From: Streptomyces sp. WMMC940
Lineage (GTDB): Bacteria > Actinomycetota > Actinomycetes > Streptomycetales > Streptomycetaceae
Direction of reading: 5' to 3'
Length of the DNA stretch: 64,000 nt
NCBI RefSeq assembly: GCF_027460265.1
Contig: NZ_JAPZBC010000001.1
Coordinates: 6,560,001-6,624,000, forward strand
The notes beneath the pieces are model-generated. The model was not told where the DNA came from, searched no databases, and saw only the letters and a list, made by a program, of their open reading frames with translations. The position numbers and the translations under genes were made by a program. This document shows positions 11,290 through 22,268 of the stretch, in pieces (the stretch's first letter is position 1; every line of letters begins with the position of its first letter).

Positions 11290-11889
11290 GTGAGAAGCAG
11301 CGGCGACGGTACGGCAGCGGGTGCTCACGGGCGTGGTCCCGCGGAGGGCTTGCCGTATCCGCTTCACGACAGTGCGCAAGCCGATGTGACGCCCGAGACC
11401 GTGGGCTATCGGGGGCCGACCGCCTGCGCGGCGGCGGGCATCACCTACCGGCAGCTCGACTACTGGGCGCGCACCGGTCTGGTCGAACCGAGCGTCCGGT
11501 CGGCTCACGGATCGGGCACGCAGCGGCTCTACAGCTTCCGGGACGTGGTGGTCCTCAAGATCGTCAAGCGCTTCCTGGACACGGGCGTGGCCCTGCAGAA
11601 CATCCGCGCGGCGGTACGGCACCTGCGGGCCCGCGGCTTCGCGGACCTGGAGCGGATGACCCTCATGAGTGACGGCGCGACGGTCTACGAGTGCTCCTCG
11701 CCGGACGAGGTCGTCGATCTCCTCCAGGGCGGGCAGGGCGTGTTCGGGATCGCGGTCGGAGTCGTGTGGCGGGACGTCGAGGCGGCGCTCTCGCAGCTGC
11801 ACGGCGAGCGCATCGACACCGGCGAGACGCTGATCGGCCAGGACCCGGGTGACGAGCTGGCCCGGCGCCGCCGCGAGCGCGCCGGCTGA
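11290..11889 (+). CDS. MerR-family regulator (Rv1830/ResR-type)
   Basis: A 199-residue MerR regulator. The DNA-binding domain begins YRGPTACAAAGITYRQLDYW (about residues 41-60), followed by ARTGLVEPSVR and the wing GTQRLYSFRDVVVLK. The C-terminal part is short and lacks metal-binding cysteines (a single Cys in YECSSPD). GTG 11290 is chosen because GGAGG lies 6 nt upstream; frames extending further upstream run through the promoter. At the same place in mycobacteria lies Rv1830 (resR), linked to growth and antibiotic recovery. Targets in this organism are unknown. Confidence 0.82.
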   Translation: MRSSGDGTAAGAHGRGPAEGLPYPLHDSAQADVTPETVGYRGPTACAAAGITYRQLDYWARTGLVEPSVRSAHGSGTQRLYSFRDVVVLKIVKRFLDTGVALQNIRAAVRHLRARGFADLERMTLMSDGATVYECSSPDEVVDLLQGGQGVFGIAVGVVWRDVEAALSQLHGERIDTGETLIGQDPGDELARRRRERAG

Positions 11890-11940
11890 CCCCCGGGGCC
11901 GTCGGGACTTCCCGGTCGGCCCGTACGCGCGTACGGGCGA

Positions 11941-11963
11941 TTGTCAGTGCCGTAGGGCAGCAT
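11941..11963 (+). promoter_or_regulatory. PafBC-like DNA-damage promoter motif before the Pol IV gene
   Basis: TTGTCAGTG (11941-11949) is followed after 8 nt by CAGCAT (11958-11963). The published actinobacterial RecA-independent motif is TTGTCRGTG-N8-TANNNT; here only the first base of the -10 differs. The GTG start at 11971 lies 7 nt after the -10, so the transcript would be leaderless. Confidence 0.65.
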
Positions 11964-11970
11964 CGGAGCC

Positions 11971-13473
11971 GTGAGACCCGCGCCCACCATCCTGCATCTG
12001 GACATGGATGCGTTCTTCGCCGCCGCGGAGCAGGCGGCGAAGCCGAGTCTGCGCGGGAAGCCGGTGGTCGTCGGTGGGCTGGGGCCGCGCGGAGTGGTCG
12101 CCACCGCTTCGTACGAGGCGAGACGGTTCGGTGTGCACTCGGCGATGCCCATGGCGCAGGCGCGGAGGCTGTGCCCCAACGCCGCCTGTCTGGTGCCGCG
12201 CTTCTCGCTCTACCGGACGGTCAGCGACCAGGTGATGGAGCTGCTGGGCGGGCTCTCGCCCCTGGTGGAACCGCTGAGCCTGGACGAGGCCTTCGTGGAC
12301 CTCGAGGCGGGCGGCACGGCGGATGACTCCCGGTCGGCCCGGGAGGCCGGTGAGCGGCTGCGCAGGGACATTTTGATGACCACCGGGCTGACGGGTTCGG
12401 TGGGACTGGCGGGTTCCAAGATGCTGGCGAAGATCGCCTCGGAGCAGGCCAAGCCCGACGGGCTGGTGCTCATAGAGCCCGGCACCGAGCGGGAGCTGCT
12501 CGCTCCGATGCCGGTGCGGACCCTGCCGGGCGTGGGCCCCGCGACGGGCGAGCATCTGCGGCGGGCCGGCATGACCACGGTCGCGGACCTGGCCGAGGCG
12601 GGCGAGGACGAGCTGGTACGGCTGCTGGGGAAGGCGCACGGGGGAGCGATCTTCCGGATGGCCATGGGCCACGACGACCGGCCGGTGGTCGCCGAGCGGG
12701 ACGCCAAGTCCGTGTCGGTCGAGGACACCTTCGACGTGGACCTGCACGACCGGGTCCGCATCCGGATGGAGGTCGAGCGGTTGGCCGGCCGCTGTGTGCG
12801 CCGGCTGAGGGCCTCCGGGCACTCGGGACGGACGATCGTGCTGAAGGTGCGGCGGTTCGACTTCTCGACGCTGACCCGGTCGGAGACGCTGCGCGGGCCC
12901 ACCGACGATCCCGCGGTGGTACGGGAGGCCGCGGCCCGGCTGCTGGAGGCGGTGGACACCACGGGTGGGGTCCGGCTGCTCGGCGTGGGTGTGAGCGGTC
13001 TCGCCGACTACACGCAGGAGGACCTGTTCGCACAGGCCGCCGCGGGGGAGCGACACGACCAGGACGACGAGCCTGCGCCGTCCCGGGAGCCGTCGCCGGG
13101 CGAGGAGCAGCCGCCGGGCGGGGGCGTGCGGCCGGTGGTGGACCGGCGCTGGGCCGCCGGTCAGGACGTACACCACGCCGAGTACGGCCCTGGATGGGTC
13201 CAGGGCAGCGGGCTGGGGAGGGTCACGGTCCGCTTCGAGGAGCCGTGGTCGGTCGCACCGGGCCGGGTGCGGACGTTCCCGGTGGACGACCCGGGGCTGG
13301 AGCCCTCGGAGCCGCTGCCGCTGGTGCGTCCGCCGGAGGATCAGTCGTCGGGGCCGGCCAGCCGCCCGAAGTCGCGGTCCCCGGCGGAGCCGGTGCCGGG
13401 CCCTCCGGCCTCGTCGCCGGGGGACGGGGAGGCGGTCGGCCCCTCCGGCGGCGAGGGCAGGTCGAGACCGTAG
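11971..13473 (+). CDS. dinB: DNA polymerase IV (Y-family)
   Basis: A 500-residue Y-family polymerase for translesion synthesis. Catalytic acidic residues are in LHLDMDAFFAAAE (residues 8-20) and LSLDEAFVDL (about 104-113). The YEARRFGV fingers motif, the helix-hairpin-helix thumb (LPGVGPATGEHL) and a little-finger domain follow. The last 130 residues form a Streptomyces-type extension with a Pro/Glu-rich linker and a small basic module (HHAEYGPGWVQGSGLGRVTV). No beta-clamp motif was confirmed. The final 133 nt overlap the PRC-barrel gene on the other strand. Transcription probably responds to DNA damage through the upstream PafBC-like motif. Confidence 0.93.
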   Translation: MRPAPTILHLDMDAFFAAAEQAAKPSLRGKPVVVGGLGPRGVVATASYEARRFGVHSAMPMAQARRLCPNAACLVPRFSLYRTVSDQVMELLGGLSPLVEPLSLDEAFVDLEAGGTADDSRSAREAGERLRRDILMTTGLTGSVGLAGSKMLAKIASEQAKPDGLVLIEPGTERELLAPMPVRTLPGVGPATGEHLRRAGMTTVADLAEAGEDELVRLLGKAHGGAIFRMAMGHDDRPVVAERDAKSVSVEDTFDVDLHDRVRIRMEVERLAGRCVRRLRASGHSGRTIVLKVRRFDFSTLTRSETLRGPTDDPAVVREAAARLLEAVDTTGGVRLLGVGVSGLADYTQEDLFAQAAAGERHDQDDEPAPSREPSPGEEQPPGGGVRPVVDRRWAAGQDVHHAEYGPGWVQGSGLGRVTVRFEEPWSVAPGRVRTFPVDDPGLEPSEPLPLVRPPEDQSSGPASRPKSRSPAEPVPGPPASSPGDGEAVGPSGGEGRSRP

Positions 13474-13766
13474 TGGTGGTACAGCTGCAGTTCCTGCTCG
13501 GGGGAGAGATGGCGGCCGACACCGAAGTCGGGCGCGTCCTTGATCAGGGCGCGCTCGAACGGTATGTGGAGGCCGTCGCCCTCCAGCCGGCTGGGTTCCA
13601 GCGGTACGAACGCGTCCCGGCTGAACAGGCCGGTCCGCACGGCCGCCCATTCGGGGACGCCCGTGGCGTCGTCGAGGTACACCTCGTCCACGGTCCCGAG
13701 CTTGTGGCCCTCGCGGTCGAACGCCTTGCGGCCGATCAGGCTGCGCGGATCGATGTCGGTCTGCAC
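13341..13766 (-). CDS. PRC-barrel domain protein
   Basis: A 141-residue protein. Residues 1-90 form a PRC barrel (SLIGRKAFDREGHKLGTVDEV), a small beta-barrel also found in RimM and photosynthetic reaction centre H subunits. The rest is a Pro/Gly/Ser tail. The 3' third is antisense to the Pol IV tail; the PRC core is clearly coding, so both frames may be real in the overlap. It is transcribed away from the glycine riboswitch. Such proteins in Streptomyces are often stress-related; no specific role can be read from sequence. Confidence 0.8.
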   Translation of the reverse strand: MQTDIDPRSLIGRKAFDREGHKLGTVDEVYLDDATGVPEWAAVRTGLFSRDAFVPLEPSRLEGDGLHIPFERALIKDAPDFGVGRHLSPEQELQLYHHYGLDLPSPPEGPTASPSPGDEAGGPGTGSAGDRDFGRLAGPDD

Positions 13767-13883
13767 GGTCCCTCCAAACAGGTCGCACGGGTTCGCTGAA
13801 CACTACGAAAGTGCACATCCGGGGCGTCGTCCACTCGAAGGTCCCAGGTGAGGCCGCGCTGGTACGCTGGCAGCGGCTGCTGA

Positions 13884-14092
13884 CCCCGTGCGGGAGAGTG
13901 CCCCGGTGAAAGCCGGAGCCGCCGAAGGAGCAAATCCTCCCCGGAATCTCTCAGGCCCCTGTACCGCACGGACGAGGTCACTCTGGAAAGCAGGGCGGGC
14001 GTCGGACGGCATCCGCTCTCACCGACGGTGAAAGCCGGCACGCCCCGGGGCGTGCCGGTGAAGCTCTCAGGTTGAGATGACAGAGGGGGAGG
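13884..14092 (+). ncRNA. Tandem glycine riboswitch
   Basis: Two glycine aptamers in series lie 61 nt before gcvP. The first has GGAGAGTGCC, GGTGAAAGCCGG, a GCCGAAGGAGCAA segment, and CCGTGCGG pairing with CCGCACGG (13886-13893 with 13964-13971). The second repeats GGTGAAAGCCGG and ends with GATGACAGAGGGG. Tandem aptamers of this kind sense glycine and switch on glycine cleavage genes, which fits the downstream gene exactly. No clear terminator separates it from gcvP, so control is more likely at translation or by an alternative stem. Confidence 0.95.
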
Positions 14093-14153
14093 CCGTCCGG
14101 GCACCCGCGCCGTGGTGCCCCTCGCAGGTCGTTACGACCAGGAGGCCTCCGCA

Positions 14154-17039
<2,886 letters not shown>

Positions 17040-17072
17040 GGCGCTCCCGGGGACCCACCCGGAACGCGTCGG

Positions 17073-17102
17073 GGCCGGCTCGGAGGTCTCTCCGAGCCGG
17101 CC
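17073..17102 (+). terminator. Terminator after gcvP
   Basis: A perfect 13-bp stem, GGCCGGCTCGGAG with CTCCGAGCCGGCC, closes on GTCT, 33 nt after the gcvP stop. The T-tract is poor (CTCTTCGT), as is usual in Streptomyces. It can also serve the converging DUF5999 gene. Confidence 0.85.
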
Positions 17103-17196
17103 CTCTTCGTCCGTGGGTCGGTTGCCCCTCGGTCCGTCGGCACGGAGCGGGGGTGGGTCTCCCGGCCGGGTGGTCCGGCTGACCGGGCGGCGGGCC

Positions 17197-17394
17197 TCAG
17201 GCCGCCGTCACGATCCGCAGTGGTCGGTGCGGGGCGATGATCTGGCCGTCCGGGAGCAGTTCGCCCGTGTCCTCGAAGAGCAGCACTCCGTTGCACAGCA
17301 GGCTCCAGCCCTGCTCCGGATGGTGCGCCACGAGGCGGGCCGCCTCCCGGTCGGCGGAGTCTGCTGTCGGGCACGGTGGCTGGTGCTGGCACAT
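17197..17394 (-). CDS. DUF5999 family small protein
   Basis: A 65-residue protein starting MCQHQPPCP and containing WSLLCNGVLLFEDTGELL; this is a well-conserved Streptomyces family now called DUF5999. Three cysteines and two histidines in the first half suggest a possible metal site, but that is inference. The start at MCQHQ is the conserved one; a longer frame (from 17502) extends through non-conserved sequence. It is convergent with gcvP. The function is unknown. Confidence 0.85.
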   Translation of the reverse strand: MCQHQPPCPTADSADREAARLVAHHPEQGWSLLCNGVLLFEDTGELLPDGQIIAPHRPLRIVTAA

Positions 17395-17637
17395 GGATGG
17401 GTTCTTTCGCTGCGATGTGGTGAGTGTCCCGCGGCTCGATGCGGTGCTCATGGCCGCCCCCCGTATCTGTCGTCGATCCCAGTGTTGCCCCACGGGCGTC
17501 AATCCGCAGGGATTTCACGGCAGCTCGTCCTACCTGTTAATGACGTGTCACCCCGGCGGGCGGTTCAGCTCAACTGCACCGTCCCTTCGGGTGGTTCGCA
17601 CTGGCCGTAGTGGGCTAGTCCGGAAGGGGCATGAACA

Positions 17638-17664
17638 TGCCCCGTGACTCCATGTCACGGGGCA
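17638..17664 (-). terminator. Terminator after the 17685-18275 gene
   Basis: TGCCCCGTGAC (17638-17648) pairs perfectly with GTCACGGGGCA (17654-17664) across a TCCAT loop: 11 bp, starting 21 nt beyond the stop of the minus-strand gene. The interval from 17395 to 17684 holds nothing else I can support. Confidence 0.75.
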
Positions 17665-17684
17665 GCGGTGTCCGGTGGCTCCGG

Positions 17685-18275
17685 TCAGGCCGGGAATCCG
17701 AGCAGGGGCGCGGGAGTGACCCTCGAGGTCATCACCGGCAGTAGATCGGCCACCCGGTGCGGCCGGTGGGCGGCGATCCCGGGGGGTGCGGGAGCGAGCG
17801 GCACCAGCAGGTCGGCGGGGGCCGGCTTGCCCTTCGCCGGATCCGTCTCGCGGTTGCCGTGCAGCCAGAGAGTGAGCATGTACAGCTCGGGCACGGACAG
17901 CAACCGTGGCTGGTAGCTGCCCGGGAGGGCCTCGGCCTGCTGCAGCGCCCGCTCGGTCGACGCGATGTACGGGCCTTCGAAGAAGTGCGAGAAGGCCCAG
18001 CCGTCCGGGGTCAGCATGGTGTCGGCGGCGGCGATGGCGCGGTCGCCGCCGCGGATCAGGAACCGCCAGCCCGCCAGCCGGGTGCGGGGCCTGCGGTCGC
18101 CCTGCGGCACCACCTGGTCCAGGACGTGGACGGGAAGCGGGAGTTCGGCGGTCACCGCTCCCTGGACGGAACGGAGGGCAGGAGTGCGTGCCTCGCGGAC
18201 TGCGGAGGGGGATCCGAGTGCCGTGAGGACGCTGCGCAGTGCGGGCGCGGGAGCCGGGGGGACATGCAGCGGCAT
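17685..18275 (-). CDS. Conserved Streptomyces protein of unknown function
   Basis: A 196-residue soluble protein beginning MPLHVPPAPAPALRSVLTALG, with no signal peptide or membrane segment. The middle (LAGWRFLIRGGDRAIAAADTMLTPDGWAFSHFFEGPYI, quoted only by its ends: LAGWRFL and FEGPYI) and the segment YMLTLWLHGN look folded and conserved. I recognise it as a common Streptomyces hypothetical but know no function. The ATG at 18275 has GAGAGG about 10 nt upstream; a longer in-frame start (18296) is possible. Confidence 0.75.
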   Translation of the reverse strand: MPLHVPPAPAPALRSVLTALGSPSAVREARTPALRSVQGAVTAELPLPVHVLDQVVPQGDRRPRTRLAGWRFLIRGGDRAIAAADTMLTPDGWAFSHFFEGPYIASTERALQQAEALPGSYQPRLLSVPELYMLTLWLHGNRETDPAKGKPAPADLLVPLAPAPPGIAAHRPHRVADLLPVMTSRVTPAPLLGFPA

Positions 18276-18505
18276 GGTGGGTCGCCTCTCACTCAAGAGA
18301 CAGGGGGTGATGCGAGGGCAGATGCGGACGGCTCTGTCGGCGTGGGCCGGAGGGGGCCGGATTTCCGTGGCCGGGCGCCGACTTTCTGCCTCGTTCGCGT
18401 GAGTTTATACGACGTGTGTTCACTCAGTGTTTCTGCTAGCTGTCCCCGGCATTGCAGTCAAGGTCGAATCAGGCCTTCAGTGCGCGAAGTTCGAGGGGGT
18501 TATTC

Positions 18506-18595
18506 GTGAACGCAGCGGCGTCACCAGGTGTGTTACCCCACGAGCGGTCGGCCGAATCTCGTCGGAGTTTTTCACCACACCTCGGCAAATGGTAA
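18506..18595 (+). CDS. Candidate small ORF with a TTA codon
   Basis: A 29-codon frame starting GTG at 18506 and ending TAA at 18593-18595. GAGGGGG (18493-18499) lies 6 nt upstream, a very good ribosome-binding site. The peptide is basic (ends LGKW) and contains one TTA leucine codon, rare in this GC-rich genome and read by the bldA tRNA. Codon use (AAA, TTT, TTA) is unlike the neighbouring genes, so it may be a regulatory upstream ORF for the ligase gene at 18770, or chance. The rest of 18276-18769 holds probable promoters for the two divergent genes and nothing else that I can support. Confidence 0.4.
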   Translation: MNAAASPGVLPHERSAESRRSFSPHLGKW

Positions 18596-18769
18596 ATGCG
18601 CACTGCGCCATGCCGACGGAATGTGCCGGACGGATGGCGCACGGTCGCCGCTTCAGACTAGCGGCCCATCGGTCGTGCGCGAGACGTTACGGATCTCTTC
18701 GTCTGGGCATTATCGTCCGTGACACGAGCGGCCCGGCCGTGGACTGCCCACTCGAGGAGGGACCCTTCG

Positions 18770-20272
18770 ATGGGGGAGAAGATCGTGGCAGGCGGGTTCG
18801 ACCTGTCCGATCGGCAACGCTACCGGAGAAAGCTCCAGCAGTGCCTGGCGGGACTGGGGAGACTTCTGGCGGAGAAGAGGTTCGATCGCCCCAAGAATCT
18901 GATGGGGCTGGAGATCGAGCTCAATCTCGCGGGCTCCGACGGCCTGCCCCGGATGATGAATGCCGAGGTACTCGACAGGATTGCCAGCCGTGATTTCCAG
19001 ACCGAGCTCGGAATGTTCAATCTGGAGGTCAACATAGCGCCGCACCGGCTCGGTGGCCGGGTCCTCGACCAGCTCGCCGAGGAGCTTCGCACTGGTTTGG
19101 GATATGCCCATCGCAAAGCCGCGGAGATCGATGCCGGAATCGTGATGATCGGAATTCTTCCGACCCTCGACGGCAAGGATCTGGTTTCTGCGAATCTGTC
19201 GGACGTCGACCGCTATGTCCTTCTCAACGACCAGATCGTCGCCGCCCGCGGTGAGGACTTCACCCTCGACATCGAAGGGGTGGAGCACCTCGGCTGCACA
19301 TCGTCCTCGATCGCCCCGGAGGCGGCCTGTACGTCCGTGCAACTGCACCTCCAGGTGACCCCGGGCCGGTTCGCCCAGGTGTGGAACGCCGCCCAGGCCG
19401 TGGCGGCGGTCCAGATCGCCGTCGGCGCGAACTCCCCGTTCCTGTTCGGCAAGGAACTCTGGCGCGAGTCCCGGCCACCGCTCTTCCAGCAGGCGACGGA
19501 CACCCGGCCGCCCGAGCTCCAGGCCCAGGGCGTGCGGCCCAGGACCTGGTTCGGCGAGCGCTGGGTGGGTTCCGCCTACGAACTCTTCGAGGAGAACCTG
19601 CGCTACTTCCCGGCCCTCCTGCCGATCTGCGACGACGAGGAGCCGCTGCGGGTGCTCGACGACGGCGGTGTGCCGCGGCTGCAGGAACTCGTCCTGCACA
19701 ACGGCACGGTCTACCGCTGGAACCGGCCCGTCTACGGTCTTGCGGACGGCGTGCCCCATCTGCGCGTCGAGAACCGGGTGCTCCCGGCCGGTCCGACCGT
19801 CACCGATGTCGTGGCCAACGCGGCCTTCTACTACGGGCTCGTGCGGGCGCTCGCCGAGGAGTCGCGACCGGTGTGGACCCGGATGCCGTTCGAGACCGCC
19901 GCGGCGAACTTCGAGACCGCCTGCCGGCACGGCATCGAGGCCGAGGTGGAGTGGCCCCGCCCGGGCCGGGGCGGCGGGCTCACCCGCGTCCCCGCGGTCA
20001 AGCTCGTACGGGACGAACTGCTGCCGCTCGCGGCGGCCGGGCTGGACGCCTGGAACGTGGAACCCGCGGACCGGGATTTCTACCTGGGCGTCATCGAGGG
20101 GCGGTGCCGGCGCCGGGTGAACGGTGCGTCCTGGCAGGTGGAGGCCTTCCACCGGGCGCTGGACGCCGGGCTCGACCGGCGTGCCGCGCTCGCCGCGGTC
20201 ACGCGCCGCTACAGCGCGCTGATGCATGCGGACGAGCCCGTGCACACCTGGCCCGCCGGACCGGGCGACTGA
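18770..20272 (+). CDS. Glutamate-cysteine ligase family (GCS2) protein
   Basis: A 500-residue protein of the GCS2-like carboxylate-amine ligase family. The N-terminal glutamate-binding signature MGLEIELNLAG is at about residues 44-54; TELGMFNLEVNIAPHRLGG follows near 80-98, and ATP-grasp-like acidic residues lie in the centre. ATG 18770 follows GAGGAGG by about 9 nt. Such proteins ligate an amino acid to the gamma-carboxylate of glutamate. Streptomyces makes mycothiol rather than glutathione, so this is probably not a true glutathione enzyme. The substrate is unknown. Confidence 0.8.
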   Translation: MGEKIVAGGFDLSDRQRYRRKLQQCLAGLGRLLAEKRFDRPKNLMGLEIELNLAGSDGLPRMMNAEVLDRIASRDFQTELGMFNLEVNIAPHRLGGRVLDQLAEELRTGLGYAHRKAAEIDAGIVMIGILPTLDGKDLVSANLSDVDRYVLLNDQIVAARGEDFTLDIEGVEHLGCTSSSIAPEAACTSVQLHLQVTPGRFAQVWNAAQAVAAVQIAVGANSPFLFGKELWRESRPPLFQQATDTRPPELQAQGVRPRTWFGERWVGSAYELFEENLRYFPALLPICDDEEPLRVLDDGGVPRLQELVLHNGTVYRWNRPVYGLADGVPHLRVENRVLPAGPTVTDVVANAAFYYGLVRALAEESRPVWTRMPFETAAANFETACRHGIEAEVEWPRPGRGGGLTRVPAVKLVRDELLPLAAAGLDAWNVEPADRDFYLGVIEGRCRRRVNGASWQVEAFHRALDAGLDRRAALAAVTRRYSALMHADEPVHTWPAGPGD

Positions 20273-20358
20273 CCGCCCCCGCAATCGGGTCCCGCCTTCG
20301 ACCTCGGTCCCGCCGTCGGGCAAGCTGTGACGGCGGGACCGAGGCAACGGGAGGCAGT

Positions 20359-21162
20359 GTGCAGGCGGAGAAGGGACGGGTGTCCGGATCGGTCCCCGAC
20401 GGGGGACTGCCGCGCGGGACACTGCGGTCCGAGACCCTGATCGTCCTGGCGCTCTCGCTGGGCGCCAGCGCGGTGTCGTCGCTCATCAGCTTCATCGGGG
20501 CGCTGACGAAGCCCGGCGGTCTCGCGGACCAGGCCGCGAACCTCAACAGCTCCTACGCGCCCGGCCGGCCGTGGCTCGACCTCGCGTGGCAGCTGTTCGG
20601 GATCGCGACGGCGCTGGTTCCCGTCGTCCTCGTCGGCCATCTGCTGCTCAGGGAGGGCGCCGGCGGGCTGAGGGCCGTCGGATTCGACCGCACCAGGCCG
20701 TGGTCCGACCTGGGGCGCGGTGCGCTGGTGGCCGCCGCCATCGGCAGTGCGGGGCTGGCTTTCTACCTGGTGGTCAGGGCAGCGGGTGCCAATCTCACGG
20801 TGGTCCCCGAGTCGCTTCCCGACGTGTGGTGGAAGTACCCGGTCCTCATTCTCTCCGCGGTGCAGAACTCCGTCGTCGAGGAGGTCATCGTCGTCGGGTA
20901 CCTGCTGCGGCGGCTGGACCAACTGGGCTGGAGCCCGGTCGGTGCCCTCGCCGCGAGTTCGGTGCTGCGCGGCTCGTACCACCTCTACCAGGGCATCGGC
21001 GGCTTCGTCGGCAACATGGTGATGGGGGTGGTCTTCGTCCTGCTGTACCGCCGCTGGGGCCGGGTGGGGCCGCTCGTGGCCGCCCACGCGCTTCTCGACA
21101 TCGTCGCCTTCGTGGGCTACGGACTGCTGGCGGGGAAGGTGGGCTGGCTGCCCACGGTGTGA
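20359..21162 (+). CDS. CPBP (CAAX-type) intramembrane metalloprotease
   Basis: A 267-residue membrane protein with about eight hydrophobic segments. The three CPBP motifs are in order: EEVIVVGYLLRRL (Glu-Glu-x6-Arg type, near residue 175), GSYHLYQGIGG (His motif, near 213) and AHALLDIVAF (His-x3-Asp, near 244). These are the metal ligands of the Rce1-like family, which in bacteria includes immunity and peptide-processing proteins. The GTG start at 20359 has GGGAGG 5 nt upstream. It follows the ligase gene by 86 nt on the same strand. The substrate is unknown. Confidence 0.85.
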   Translation: MQAEKGRVSGSVPDGGLPRGTLRSETLIVLALSLGASAVSSLISFIGALTKPGGLADQAANLNSSYAPGRPWLDLAWQLFGIATALVPVVLVGHLLLREGAGGLRAVGFDRTRPWSDLGRGALVAAAIGSAGLAFYLVVRAAGANLTVVPESLPDVWWKYPVLILSAVQNSVVEEVIVVGYLLRRLDQLGWSPVGALAASSVLRGSYHLYQGIGGFVGNMVMGVVFVLLYRRWGRVGPLVAAHALLDIVAFVGYGLLAGKVGWLPTV

Positions 21163-21307
21163 GGCGTGTCGTGGCGGGCCGCGGGCGCGAGGGCACGGAG
21201 CGTGGCGCGAGGGGCGTACGGCCGGACTGCCGTACGCCCCTCCCGCATTACCCGCGGCGGGCAGCGGCCGCGTGCCCGCGGTGGCGCCGTGGCCGGCCGT
21301 CTCCCGG

Positions 21308-22129
21308 TCAGGGGGCGAAGAGCAGTTCGCCGTCGACGACGGTCACGGCGCTGCCGGTGAGCAGGACGCGGTCGCCGCGCAGCGCCGTCCGTACCAGGCC
21401 GGAGCGGGCGGAGGCCTGCAGCCCGGTCAGCTCCGGCCGGCCCAGCCGCGCCGACCAGAACGGCGCGAGGGCGGTGTGCGCACTGCCGGTGACGGGATCC
21501 TCGTCGATGCCGACGTTCGGGAAGAAGCAGCGCGAGACGTAGTCGTACCCCTTCCCCGGGTTCGCGGCCGCCGCCGTGGCGATGATCCCGCGCCGGGAGT
21601 GGGCGGCGAGGGCCCGGATGTCCGGGCGCAGACCGCGGACGGCCGCCTCGTCGCCGAGCTCGACCAGCAGATCGCCGATGTGGTCGGAGGTGTCCAGGAC
21701 CGAGAGCGGAACGGCCCCGAGCGCCTCGGCGATGCCGTCCGGAGAGTCCACCGGGGTCAGCGACGACACGGGGAAGTCCAGGGTGATCGAGCCGTCCTCG
21801 CGCACGGTCGTCGTCAGGATCCCGCAGCGCGCCGCGAAGCGCACGGTGCCGCTCGCGGTGCCGGTCCGATGGAGGACGTGGGCCGTCGCGAGTGTCGCGT
21901 GCCCGCACATGTCCACCTCGGCGGCCGGTGTGAACCAGCGCAGCGCCCAGTCCGCCTCGCCGCCCGCGGGCAGCGGATGTGCGAAGGCCGTCTCGGAGAG
22001 GTTCATCTCCGTCGCCACGTCCTGGAGCCGGCCGTCGTCGGGGAAGGCGTCGGTGTCGAGCAGCACGACCGCGGCGGGGTTTCCCGCGAAGGGCCGGTCG
22101 GTGAAGGCGTCCACGATTCGAATCCGCAT
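21308..22129 (-). CDS. PhzF-family isomerase/epimerase
   Basis: A 273-residue PhzF-fold protein. The catalytic glutamate is in NLSETAFAHP (residues 43-52), the conserved DMCGHATLATAHV follows (73-85), and the second half has GIDEDPVTGSAHTAL, the C-terminal mirror motif of this two-lobed fold. PhzF itself isomerises a phenazine precursor; most homologues, including those in organisms without phenazine genes, have unknown substrates. No phenazine genes are nearby. It is divergent from the PadR gene, with 139 nt between starts. Confidence 0.88.
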   Translation of the reverse strand: MRIRIVDAFTDRPFAGNPAAVVLLDTDAFPDDGRLQDVATEMNLSETAFAHPLPAGGEADWALRWFTPAAEVDMCGHATLATAHVLHRTGTASGTVRFAARCGILTTTVREDGSITLDFPVSSLTPVDSPDGIAEALGAVPLSVLDTSDHIGDLLVELGDEAAVRGLRPDIRALAAHSRRGIIATAAAANPGKGYDYVSRCFFPNVGIDEDPVTGSAHTALAPFWSARLGRPELTGLQASARSGLVRTALRGDRVLLTGSAVTVVDGELLFAP

Positions 22130-22199
22130 GGCGTCGACCGTAGATGCCCGGCGAAGCGGCCGGCCAAGGCCAATCCCGGTGATCTGGACCGGTCGGCGA

Positions 22200-22228
22200 T
22201 TGCCAATCGAACTGTTCCGATATATCGT
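22200..22228 (+). promoter_or_regulatory. padR promoter with palindromic operator
   Basis: TTGCCA (22200-22205) and TATCGT (22223-22228), 17 nt apart, form a likely promoter for the PadR gene. The -10 overlaps the perfect palindrome CGATATATCG (22219-22228 by my count, within one base). PadR proteins often autoregulate through ATATAT-centred palindromes, so this is a probable autoregulatory operator. Confidence 0.6.
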
Positions 22229-22268
22229 TGAGGCATCGCGACAGATCGAAGATGGAGGGAGCGTAGTG

